Of a DNA stretch of 64,000 nt, positions 1 through 6,257 are shown piece after piece. Location: assembly GCF_030580675.1 (NCBI RefSeq), contig NZ_JAUQUB010000001.1:1426001-1490000 (forward strand), written 5' to 3'. The translations under genes and the position numbers were made by a program. Origin of the DNA: Antiquaquibacter soli (lineage in GTDB: Bacteria > Actinomycetota > Actinomycetes > Actinomycetales > Microbacteriaceae). Under the pieces are notes generated by a model. The model was not told where the DNA came from, searched no databases, and was given only the letters and a program-made list of their open reading frames with translations. Every line of letters starts with the position of its first letter. Position 1 is the stretch's first letter.

Positions 1-930
1 CAGCGCCTTCGTTCCCTCAAGCTTGCGGGCGGGGTCGGCGTCGAGAACGGCGATGGCCTCCTCGACGGATGCCCCGGCCTTGATCTCATGAGCGATCGAC
101 TCCTGCTCCTCGACCATGCGCGCGAGCTCTTCGATGCCCCACTCGTAGGTCTCGTCGAGGTCGATCTTCGCCCCGAGGAATCGACGGGACTGGAGGGCGT
201 ACAGCTCGCGCCCGACGCCGTCCTGCTCCTGTGCAGCCGGGAGCAGCTCATCGGTCAGGAACCGCTCGAGCTTCGCATAGGCGGCAGCCGAGACCTGGGC
301 TCCGCGCGCGAGGTCGGAGGCGAGCGAGTCGGGCAGGTCGCCGTCGGCGAGGGAGGCGCCCGAGGTGAAGGAGGCGAAGAATCCGTCCGAGGCGGCGTGC
401 TTGCGCGCCTGGTCAGCGACCTCCCGCACCTGTCGCTTCGCCGGAGTGACCCCCTCGGAGATGCCGAGGCGCAGGGTCTCGATGTAGCCGTCGATCGCCT
501 TCGGCAGATTGCCGAGGCGGCCGGCGATGTCGCGCCAGTTCTGCTCGGTGTCGGTCGGCATGAGGTCGAGGACGTCGCGGATGCCCTGGGCCGGGCTCGC
601 GATCACGTTGACGTCGCGCATCCACAGCCCTGCCTCGTCCTGCTCGAGGGCGAGCTGGAGGTCGTTGGCGAGGTCCGTCTGCGTGACGCGGTCGACATCG
701 TCGACGGGAGTCGCGGCCTGGATCTTCGCGAGGACGGCCTTCGCCTCGGAGACGAGTTTTGAGTGGCCCGCCGGCGAGAGGTCCTCGTAGTCGTCCACTC
801 GACCGGGGATTCCGATCCACGTCGCAATGGACGGGTCGAGGTCGGCGAGGGTGGTGACCCAGTCCTCGGCGATCTGGTCGATCTCGGTCGGGGTGCGGGC
901 CTCGTGGGCCGTGTCAGCGTCAGTGCTCAT
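1..930 (-). CDS. DUF885 family protein, N-terminal part (runs off left edge)
   Basis: An open frame starts at an ATG (928-930 on the complement) and runs without a stop to the left edge, giving the first 310 residues of a larger protein. The acidic, helical N-terminus, with repeated references to a substrate-sized helical bundle such as WVTTLADLDPSIATWIGIPG, resembles DUF885 proteins. These are roughly 550-residue, metallopeptidase-like proteins common in Actinobacteria. No signal peptide is visible, so it is probably cytoplasmic. The C-terminal half, where any metal-binding motif would lie, is outside the window, so enzymatic activity cannot be judged. It lies 17 bases downstream of the HPr gene on the same strand and could be read through from the PTS operon, but a functional link is not evident. 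Confidence 0.75.
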   Translation of the reverse strand, partial: MSTDADTAHEARTPTEIDQIAEDWVTTLADLDPSIATWIGIPGRVDDYEDLSPAGHSKLVSEAKAVLAKIQAATPVDDVDRVTQTDLANDLQLALEQDEAGLWMRDVNVIASPAQGIRDVLDLMPTDTEQNWRDIAGRLGNLPKAIDGYIETLRLGISEGVTPAKRQVREVADQARKHAASDGFFASFTSGASLADGDLPDSLASDLARGAQVSAAAYAKLERFLTDELLPAAQEQDGVGRELYALQSRRFLGAKIDLDETYEWGIEELARMVEEQESIAHEIKAGASVEEAIAVLDADPARKLEGTKAL

Positions 931-947
931 GCATCGAGCCTACGGGC

Positions 948-1220
948 CTACTCCTCTTTGTCGAGGTCGGTGTTCAGCACCTCGGCGAGCGTGTCGAGCG
1001 CGGCATCCGCTCCGTCGCCCTCCGCGGCGATCGTGACGGTCTCGCCGTGGCCGATGCCCAGCGAGAGGACTCCGAGGATGCTCGCGGCGTTGACGCTCTT
1101 GCCCGCCGCGTTGGTGAGGGTCACGGGCACTCCGACCTTGGCGGCTGCTTGGGCGAAGAGCGAGGCGGGACGCGCGTGCAGGCCCACGCTCGAGGCGACG
1201 GTGACAGTTCTCTCGGACAT
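948..1220 (-). CDS. ptsH: HPr phosphocarrier protein of the PTS
   Basis: This 90-residue protein has the HPr length and fold. It carries phosphate from enzyme I to the EIIA proteins of the PTS in the cytoplasm. The phospho-acceptor is His15 in the motif GLHARPA (residues 13-19). A serine near position 47, in NAASILGVLSLG, matches the regulatory Ser46 region of HPr. It is the last gene of the operon that encodes EIIC, EIIB, EIIA and a dehydrogenase, starting 19 bases after the dehydrogenase stop. Enzyme I (ptsI) is not in the window. It may be the general HPr of the cell or dedicated to this system; the sequence cannot tell. Confidence 0.95.
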   Translation of the reverse strand: MSERTVTVASSVGLHARPASLFAQAAAKVGVPVTLTNAAGKSVNAASILGVLSLGIGHGETVTIAAEGDGADAALDTLAEVLNTDLDKEE

Positions 1221-1239
1221 GTGGTGCTCCTTCTCGTGC

Positions 1240-2280
1240 CTAGGGCTCGATTGTTACCTTGATGGCTTCGCCCCGACCCACGATATCGATCGCGTCGAGG
1301 ACGCGGTCGAGCGGGAGCCGGTGCGTGATGAGATCGGCCACGGGCACGGCGCCCGAGGCGATGAGGTCGAGGGCGCGCTTGTTGTGCTCCGGGCTGGAGC
1401 CGTTGACGCCGATGATGCTGAGCTCGCGGTAGTGCACGAGGTTCGCGTCCACGGTGATGGTGGGGTTGTCCTTCGGCAGGCCGCCGAAGAGGCTGATGCG
1501 GCCCTGGCGGGCGAGCATCCGCAGGCCCTGCTCCTGCGCGGCGCCCGACGCGGCCGCAGTGATGACGACGTCCGCACCGCGTCCGCCCGTAGCGTCGAGC
1601 ACGGCCTGCACGGGATCGGTCTCGGACGACGCGATCGTGATGTCAGGATGCACGAGAGCAGCCGCCTGCGCGAGCCGCTGGGGGTTCAGGTCGACGAGGA
1701 TGACACGGGCGGCGCCTCGTGACCGCGCAAGTCGCACGTGGAGGCAGCCGATCGGCCCCGATCCCACCACGACGACCGTGTCGCCCTCCCCCACCCGAGC
1801 GAGCTCCTGGCCGTTGAGCACGCACGCAAGAGGCTCGGCAATGGATGCCTCCGCGAAGCTGAGCCCGTCCGGGATGCGGTTGAGACCGTCGACGGCGAGC
1901 ACCTCCCGCGGCACGATCATGAACTCCGCGAACCCGCCGGGGAACTGGTAGCCCATCGACTTCTGGTGAGGACAAACCGTGAGACGACCCGCGAGGCAGT
2001 CCTCGCACGTTCCGTCGGGGATGGCGGCGATGACCTGCACACGGTCGCCCGCGGCCCAGCCCTCGACGCCATCCCCCACCTCGGTGATCTCGCCCGCGAT
2101 CTCGTGCCCCATCACCTGGGGCGGCGACATGTTGGGATGCCCGGAGTGGGCGATCTTGACATCCGTGCCGCACGTCGAGCAGTTGCGGACGCGGATCTTG
2201 ACCTCGCCGGCCGAGACCCGCGGCTCCTCGACGTCCTCGAGGCGGATGTCTCCCGGGGCGTAGAACGTGGCTGCCTTCAC
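1240..2280 (-). CDS. Zinc-dependent medium-chain dehydrogenase (polyol or polyol-phosphate dehydrogenase-like)
   Basis: A 346-residue MDR-family NAD(P)-dependent dehydrogenase, started at GTG 2280 (VKAATFYAPGDIRLEDV), which lies 10 bases after the EIIA stop; longer upstream starts would run into EIIA. The catalytic zinc region is seen as CSTCGTDVK and GHE; the structural zinc lobe reads DGTCEDCLAGRLTVC, with three cysteines and an Asp where the first cysteine is usual. The Rossmann motif is VVVVGSGPIGCLHV. The gene sits inside a mannitol-type PTS operon, where the usual enzyme would be the unrelated MtlD. The likely job is oxidation of the imported polyol phosphate to a ketose phosphate. This is inferred from context; a free-polyol dehydrogenase is the alternative. 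Confidence 0.88.
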   Translation of the reverse strand: MKAATFYAPGDIRLEDVEEPRVSAGEVKIRVRNCSTCGTDVKIAHSGHPNMSPPQVMGHEIAGEITEVGDGVEGWAAGDRVQVIAAIPDGTCEDCLAGRLTVCPHQKSMGYQFPGGFAEFMIVPREVLAVDGLNRIPDGLSFAEASIAEPLACVLNGQELARVGEGDTVVVVGSGPIGCLHVRLARSRGAARVILVDLNPQRLAQAAALVHPDITIASSETDPVQAVLDATGGRGADVVITAAASGAAQEQGLRMLARQGRISLFGGLPKDNPTITVDANLVHYRELSIIGVNGSSPEHNKRALDLIASGAVPVADLITHRLPLDRVLDAIDIVGRGEAIKVTIEP

Positions 2281-2290
2281 TGCGGGACTG

Positions 2291-2749
2291 CTACTCGTCC
2301 TCGTCCGACTCGAGCAGCGCGTAGACCTGCTCGGTCGTCTCCGCGGCACGGAGCGCGGCCGCCTTCTCGGGGTCCATGAGCACTGTCGCGAGCTGCGAGA
2401 GCAGCGCGATGTGGCCGTTGCCCTTCGCCGCGATCCCGAAGGCGATGCGCACATCGTTGCCGTCCCAGTCCACTCCTGCGGGGAAGCGGACTAGTGAGAG
2501 CGCGTCCGACTTGACGGAGTCCTTGGCCGCGAGAGTGCCGTGAGGAATCGCCACGCCCTCGCCCATGAAGGTCGAGACGGAGTTCTCGCGGTCGATCATC
2601 GCGTCGACGTAGGACTCGTCGATAGCGCCGACGGCCAGCAGCCCTGCTCCCGCAAGGCGGATGGCCTCGTCGCGGCTGGCCGCCGAGGCGTCGAGATCGA
2701 TCGACGCCTCGGCGAGCAGCTCGGTGAGGGGTGTGGTCTCCTCCGACAC
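2291..2749 (-). CDS. PTS EIIA component, mannitol/fructose type
   Basis: A 152-residue EIIA domain protein. It accepts phosphate from HPr and passes it to EIIB. The active-site histidine is His70 in GEGVAIPHGT, the PTS_EIIA_2 signature. The start is GTG 2749, only 2 bases after the EIIB stop codon; longer in-frame starts would lie inside the EIIB gene. EIIA, EIIB and EIIC are three separate polypeptides here, whereas E. coli MtlA fuses them. The acidic C-terminus (LLESDEDE) is typical of a soluble protein. By family and neighbourhood this is the MtlF-like subunit of the same transporter. Confidence 0.93.
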   Translation of the reverse strand: MSEETTPLTELLAEASIDLDASAASRDEAIRLAGAGLLAVGAIDESYVDAMIDRENSVSTFMGEGVAIPHGTLAAKDSVKSDALSLVRFPAGVDWDGNDVRIAFGIAAKGNGHIALLSQLATVLMDPEKAAALRAAETTEQVYALLESDEDE

Positions 2750-2751
2750 AA

Positions 2752-3060
2752 TCAGACCTCGATCGTGTCGCCGTCGAGGATGGCCTTGACCACCTTCGCT
2801 ACGGCGGGGTCGCCCAGGAAGAGCTGGAACGGCACGACCGGGACATCCGGCACGACGCCGCGAGCCCGATCGGCCAACCCGGCCTGGGTGACCACGACAT
2901 CGGCGTCGCCAGGGATGGTCGCGACCGGGGAGTGCTCCACGGTCACGCCGCTCTTCGCGAGCTGCTTCTTGAGCTGGGACGCGAGCATCACGCTCGACCC
3001 CATACCCGCGTCGCACGCGACGATGAGCTTCTTGATGCTGGATCCGTCGATGGTTGCCAT
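2752..3060 (-). CDS. PTS EIIB component, mannitol type
   Basis: A 102-residue stand-alone EIIB domain. The P-loop and phospho-cysteine are seen in KKLIVACDAGMGSS (Cys near residue 16), which closely matches the EIIB part of mannitol permeases. It receives phosphate from EIIA and phosphorylates the polyol as EIIC moves it across the membrane. The ATG at 3060 is preceded by an AAGGGA-like ribosome-binding site and follows the EIIC stop by 32 bases. The partner EIIC is encoded immediately upstream and EIIA immediately downstream, so a complete EII complex is present. Confidence 0.94.
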   Translation of the reverse strand: MATIDGSSIKKLIVACDAGMGSSVMLASQLKKQLAKSGVTVEHSPVATIPGDADVVVTQAGLADRARGVVPDVPVVPFQLFLGDPAVAKVVKAILDGDTIEV

Positions 3061-3092
3061 AGTTTCGTTCCCTTCAGTAGGTACTGACCACG

Positions 3093-4337
3093 CTACGCCG
3101 AAGCGGGCTGGCCCTTCGAGGCCTTCTTGTTCTCGGCGCTGCGCTCCTGCGCGGCCTCGAGGTCGATGGCCGCGTCGGTCGCCGACTCCTTGCGGCCGAA
3201 GCCGAGGAGCACCGAGCCCACGACCGCCGACACCGCGGCAGCGAGGACGATTCCGACCATGTTCAGCAGGAGGTTGTCCGGCGGAGACACCAGGATCCAC
3301 GCGAAGATCGATCCCGGTGACGCCGGGGCCACGAGCCCGAGCCCGAAGAGCGTCTCCCAGAGCACGCCCGTCGCACCGCCGAGGATCGCGGCGATCACGA
3401 GGATCGGCTTGAGGAGCACGTACGGGAAGTAGATCTCGTGGATGCCGCCGAGGAAGTGAACCACCATCGCGGCGGGGACCGTCGGACGGATGGCGCGGGG
3501 GCCGAAGAGGAGCATCGCGATGAGGATGCCCATACCGGGGCCGGGGTTCGACTCGAGCATGAACATGATCGACTTGCCGGTCTCGGCGGCCTCGGCCGCA
3601 CCGAGCGGGGTCAGCACGCCGTGGTTGAGCGCATTGTTGAGGAACAGCACCTTCGCGGGCTCGATGAGGATCGAGGCGAGCGGGAGCAGCCCCGTCGAGA
3701 CGAGCGTGTTGACAAGCCAACCGAGACCCTGGGCGATCCAGAACGTGATCGGGCCGATCACGTAGATGCCGAAGACCGCGAGAGCGCCTCCGATGATGCC
3801 GGCGGAGAAGTTGTCGACGAGCATCTCGAATCCGCCCTTGACCTTGCCGTCGATGAAGCGGTCCCACCACTTCAGCAGCAGGGCCGTGAACGGACCCATG
3901 AACAGCGCGGCGAGGATGTTCGGCGCGATCTCGGCGATCGACGCCGGCGCGGGAGCCGGCTCGTCCGCATTGAGGGCGAGACCGACGAGCTGCAGCGCGA
4001 CGGGGGCCATCATTGCTCCGACCGTCGCGACCGCACCGACGACCGCACCTCGCGTGCCGTGCACCATCTTGCCTCCGGTGTACCCGATGAGGATCGGGAT
4101 CAGGATGCAGATAAGCGGTCCGACGATCGAGCCGATCTGGGTGGTGATGGGCAGCGGGTCATCCGTCGTCCCGGCGATGGTGTTGATCCAGCCGGTGGGG
4201 ATGAACAGCGCGGTGATGAGACCGAAGGCGATGAATGCGCCCAGGTTCGGCATCACCATGCCCGCGAGGAACGCACCGCCCCGCTGGATGCGAGCGCGCA
4301 CACCGGTTCCGGTGGCGGCGGGGGTGTAATCAGACAT
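3093..4337 (-). CDS. mtlA: PTS EIIC component, mannitol type (membrane permease)
   Basis: A 414-residue integral membrane protein with about eight hydrophobic segments. It forms the transport channel of a polyol PTS. Diagnostic mannitol-EIIC sequences are LFLNNALNHGVLTPLG, LESNPGPGMGILIA and HFLGGIHEIYFPYVLLKP. The C-terminus ends in a charged cytoplasmic tail after the last membrane segment, with no attached EIIB. The ATG at 4337 has an AAGGAG site about 11 bases upstream. The symbol is used only in the sense of MtlA EIIC domain; mannitol is the likeliest substrate, but the odd dehydrogenase and the PfkB kinase next to it leave arabitol or another hexitol open. Confidence 0.92.
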   Translation of the reverse strand: MSDYTPAATGTGVRARIQRGGAFLAGMVMPNLGAFIAFGLITALFIPTGWINTIAGTTDDPLPITTQIGSIVGPLICILIPILIGYTGGKMVHGTRGAVVGAVATVGAMMAPVALQLVGLALNADEPAPAPASIAEIAPNILAALFMGPFTALLLKWWDRFIDGKVKGGFEMLVDNFSAGIIGGALAVFGIYVIGPITFWIAQGLGWLVNTLVSTGLLPLASILIEPAKVLFLNNALNHGVLTPLGAAEAAETGKSIMFMLESNPGPGMGILIAMLLFGPRAIRPTVPAAMVVHFLGGIHEIYFPYVLLKPILVIAAILGGATGVLWETLFGLGLVAPASPGSIFAWILVSPPDNLLLNMVGIVLAAAVSAVVGSVLLGFGRKESATDAAIDLEAAQERSAENKKASKGQPASA

Positions 4338-4376
4338 TTCTGTGGGTACTCCTTCGTACGGATGAGGGTTGGGTGT

Positions 4377-5330
4377 TCAACTGGCCACCAGGGGCCGATC
4401 CAGGTCTGGCTGCCACACCAGCTGGACGTGTGAGTGGTCGATGTCGTCGGGACCGGGCACCGACGTCCCGGGGAGTGATGCCGCGGCAGCACCCCACGCG
4501 AGGGCTTCGAGCATCGCGCCCTCCACATCGGCCTCGTCGACCGAGAACCTCGAGAGGAACCCGGCGAGGAAGCAGTCCCCTGCACCGACCGTGCTCCGGG
4601 GTCGCGGCACGCGCGACTCCCCCACGAGCACTCCGGCCGATCCGACGAGGACCGCCCCATCCGCGCCGAGGCTCACGAGCACGAGCTCCACCCCTCGGTC
4701 GCGCACGTCCTTCGCTGCGGCGATGACCTCCGAGATGGAGCCGAGCGGGCGACCGGTGACCTCGGCGAGCTCGGCACGGTTGGGCTTGATGAGGCGGGGC
4801 CGAGCGGCGAGCGAGGCAACTAGCGCATCGCCGCTCGTGTCTATGGCGAGATTCGCGCCGAGCGAGGCGACATCGCCGGCGAGGGCGCCCATCTGCTCGG
4901 GGGTGAACTCGGGCGGGACGCTCCCGCTGATGACGACCCAGTCGTCGGTGGAGACCGCAGTCGCGACGGCGGACGAGATGGCCGAGAGCTCGAGTGCGCT
5001 CAGCGGCTCGCCCGGCTCGTTGAGCTTCGTCACGCTGCCGTCGGACTCCGCGATGGTGATGTTCGACCGGGTGCGCCCCGAAACAGGGACGAGCCTCGTC
5101 GCGACGCCAGCCTCGTCGAGCTGGCGGCCGAGCTCGGCGCCCTCGGCCCCTCCCGTCGGGAGGATAGCGACGCTCGGCACTCCGTTGGCGGTGAGCGCCC
5201 GAGTGACATTGACGCCCTTTCCCCCGGCCTGCAGCGTCGGAGGCGACGTCCGGACCACGGAGCCGACATCGAGGCTCTCGACCTCGAGAGTGCGGTCGAG
5301 GCTCGGGTTGAGGGTCACCGTGACGATCAC
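4377..5330 (-). CDS. PfkB-family 1-phosphofructokinase (FruK/LacC type)
   Basis: A 317-residue ribokinase-fold sugar-phosphate kinase. The N-terminus MIVTVTLNPSLDRTLEV and the PfkB motifs GGKGVNVTRAL and STVGAGDCFLAGFL are those of 1-phosphofructokinase and tagatose-6-phosphate kinase. The last motif has Cys where Ser or Thr is common; the catalytic Asp (GAGD) is kept. It would use ATP to turn a ketohexose monophosphate into a bisphosphate for aldolase cleavage. Its GTG start overlaps the deoR stop by 4 bases (GTGA), so the two are translationally coupled. Its presence in a mannitol-type PTS operon suggests that the pathway product is a ketose phosphate other than fructose 6-phosphate, or that the operon also serves fructose 1-phosphate. 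Confidence 0.9.
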   Translation of the reverse strand: MIVTVTLNPSLDRTLEVESLDVGSVVRTSPPTLQAGGKGVNVTRALTANGVPSVAILPTGGAEGAELGRQLDEAGVATRLVPVSGRTRSNITIAESDGSVTKLNEPGEPLSALELSAISSAVATAVSTDDWVVISGSVPPEFTPEQMGALAGDVASLGANLAIDTSGDALVASLAARPRLIKPNRAELAEVTGRPLGSISEVIAAAKDVRDRGVELVLVSLGADGAVLVGSAGVLVGESRVPRPRSTVGAGDCFLAGFLSRFSVDEADVEGAMLEALAWGAAAASLPGTSVPGPDDIDHSHVQLVWQPDLDRPLVAS

Positions 5331-6088
5331 ACGATCACCATCCGCGGTCCGGCGTTCTCGATGTCCTCCGCGAGCTCGACATCGAGCTCGACATCGGTGA
5401 TCACCGTGTCTACGTCGCTCAGCGGGGCCACTCGAGCGAAGTCCTCGCGGCCGAACTTGGAGTGGTCGGCGAGGACGACCGTGCGGCGGGCCGCGTCGAT
5501 CAGGGCGCGCTTGACCGTGGCCTCCGCGAGATCGGGAGTCGTCAGTCCGCGCTCGACGCTGATGCCGTTGGTGCCCATGAACGCCACATCGGCAAAGACA
5601 TCGGCGATCTGGGCCTTCGTCCAGTCGCCCACGGCGGCGAGGGTTCGACCGCGGACGACGCCCCCGAGCAGGTGCAGGCTGATGTTCGGTCGCGAGACGA
5701 GGATGCTCGCCACGGGGATCGAGTGCGTGACGACCGTGAGCTCCCGGTCCATGGGGAGAAGCTCCGCGAGTCGCACGGTGGTCGTGCCGGCATCGAGGAT
5801 GACCGAGCCGCCATCGGGCAGCTCATCGAGGGCAGCTCGGGCGATGCGCTCCTTCTGTCCGGAGGCGTGGCTCTCGCGATCGGCGACGCCCGGTTCGATC
5901 CCGAGACGTTCGACCGGGATCGCGCCGCCGTGCACGCGCCGCAGGACTCCGCGCCGCTCGAGAGCCGTGAGGTCGCGACGAACGGTCTCGGGCGTCACCG
6001 CGAGCTCCTTCGCGAGCCCTGCGACATCGACGCGGCCCTGAGCACGAGCAGTCTCCAGGATCTGCTGGTGCCGCTCCGGTGCGTACAA
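5327..6088 (-). CDS. DeoR/GlpR-family transcriptional regulator of the PTS operon
   Basis: About 253 residues: an N-terminal winged helix (YAPERHQQILETARAQGRV to VTPETVRRDLTALERRGVLRRVHGGA) and a C-terminal DeoR sugar-phosphate sensor domain with DAGTTTVRLAELL. I chose the TTG at 6088, giving M-YAPERHQQIL, the usual family N-terminus; it has a GAGG ribosome-binding site 6 bases upstream. Upstream TTG 6112 and GTG 6106 are in frame but add residues absent from relatives. It is the first gene of the operon, overlaps the PfkB gene by 4 bases, and is preceded by repeated CGGAC/AAACGGAC elements that are probable binding sites. Expected role: repression relieved by a phosphorylated intermediate. 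Confidence 0.9.
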   Translation of the reverse strand: MYAPERHQQILETARAQGRVDVAGLAKELAVTPETVRRDLTALERRGVLRRVHGGAIPVERLGIEPGVADRESHASGQKERIARAALDELPDGGSVILDAGTTTVRLAELLPMDRELTVVTHSIPVASILVSRPNISLHLLGGVVRGRTLAAVGDWTKAQIADVFADVAFMGTNGISVERGLTTPDLAEATVKRALIDAARRTVVLADHSKFGREDFARVAPLSDVDTVITDVELDVELAEDIENAGPRMVIV

Positions 6089-6109
6089 TCCCGACCTCGT
6101 TGTCACTCT

Positions 6110-6170
6110 CAAACGGACAAACCAAATGTGGTTCTGGGTTTATGTAAGTCCGTTTGTGTCCGATTGTCAA
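6110..6170 (-). promoter_or_regulatory. Promoter and candidate DeoR operator of the PTS operon
   Basis: On the minus strand a consensus -35 TTGACA (6170-6165) is followed after 18 bases by TACATA (6146-6141). The spacer holds two direct CGGAC copies (6162-6158 and 6152-6148), the second within CAAACGGAC (6156-6148). That 9-mer is repeated as a perfect inverted copy GTCCGTTTG at 6118-6110, with 29 bases between the arms. DeoR-family repressors often bind several spaced repeats over and below the promoter. Motifs are seen directly; binding is inferred. Confidence 0.6.
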
Positions 6171-6213
6171 CTCACGGCGAATCTTCAGCTTGGCGTGTCG
6201 CAGGCGTGCGGTT

Positions 6214-6244
6214 GAACCCCGCCGCCTCCGGGGGCTCGGGGTTC
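6214..6244. terminator. Candidate hairpin terminator after polA
   Basis: Perfect 7-bp inverted repeat GAACCCC (6214-6220) and GGGGTTC (6238-6244) enclosing a G+C-rich 17-base loop. It begins 13 bases past the polA stop (6258, minus strand) and separates polA from the deoR promoter. There is no T-run, so it is either a weak intrinsic terminator or an RNA 3'-end stabiliser. Confidence 0.5.
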
Positions 6245-6257
6245 ATGGGTGCGATGG

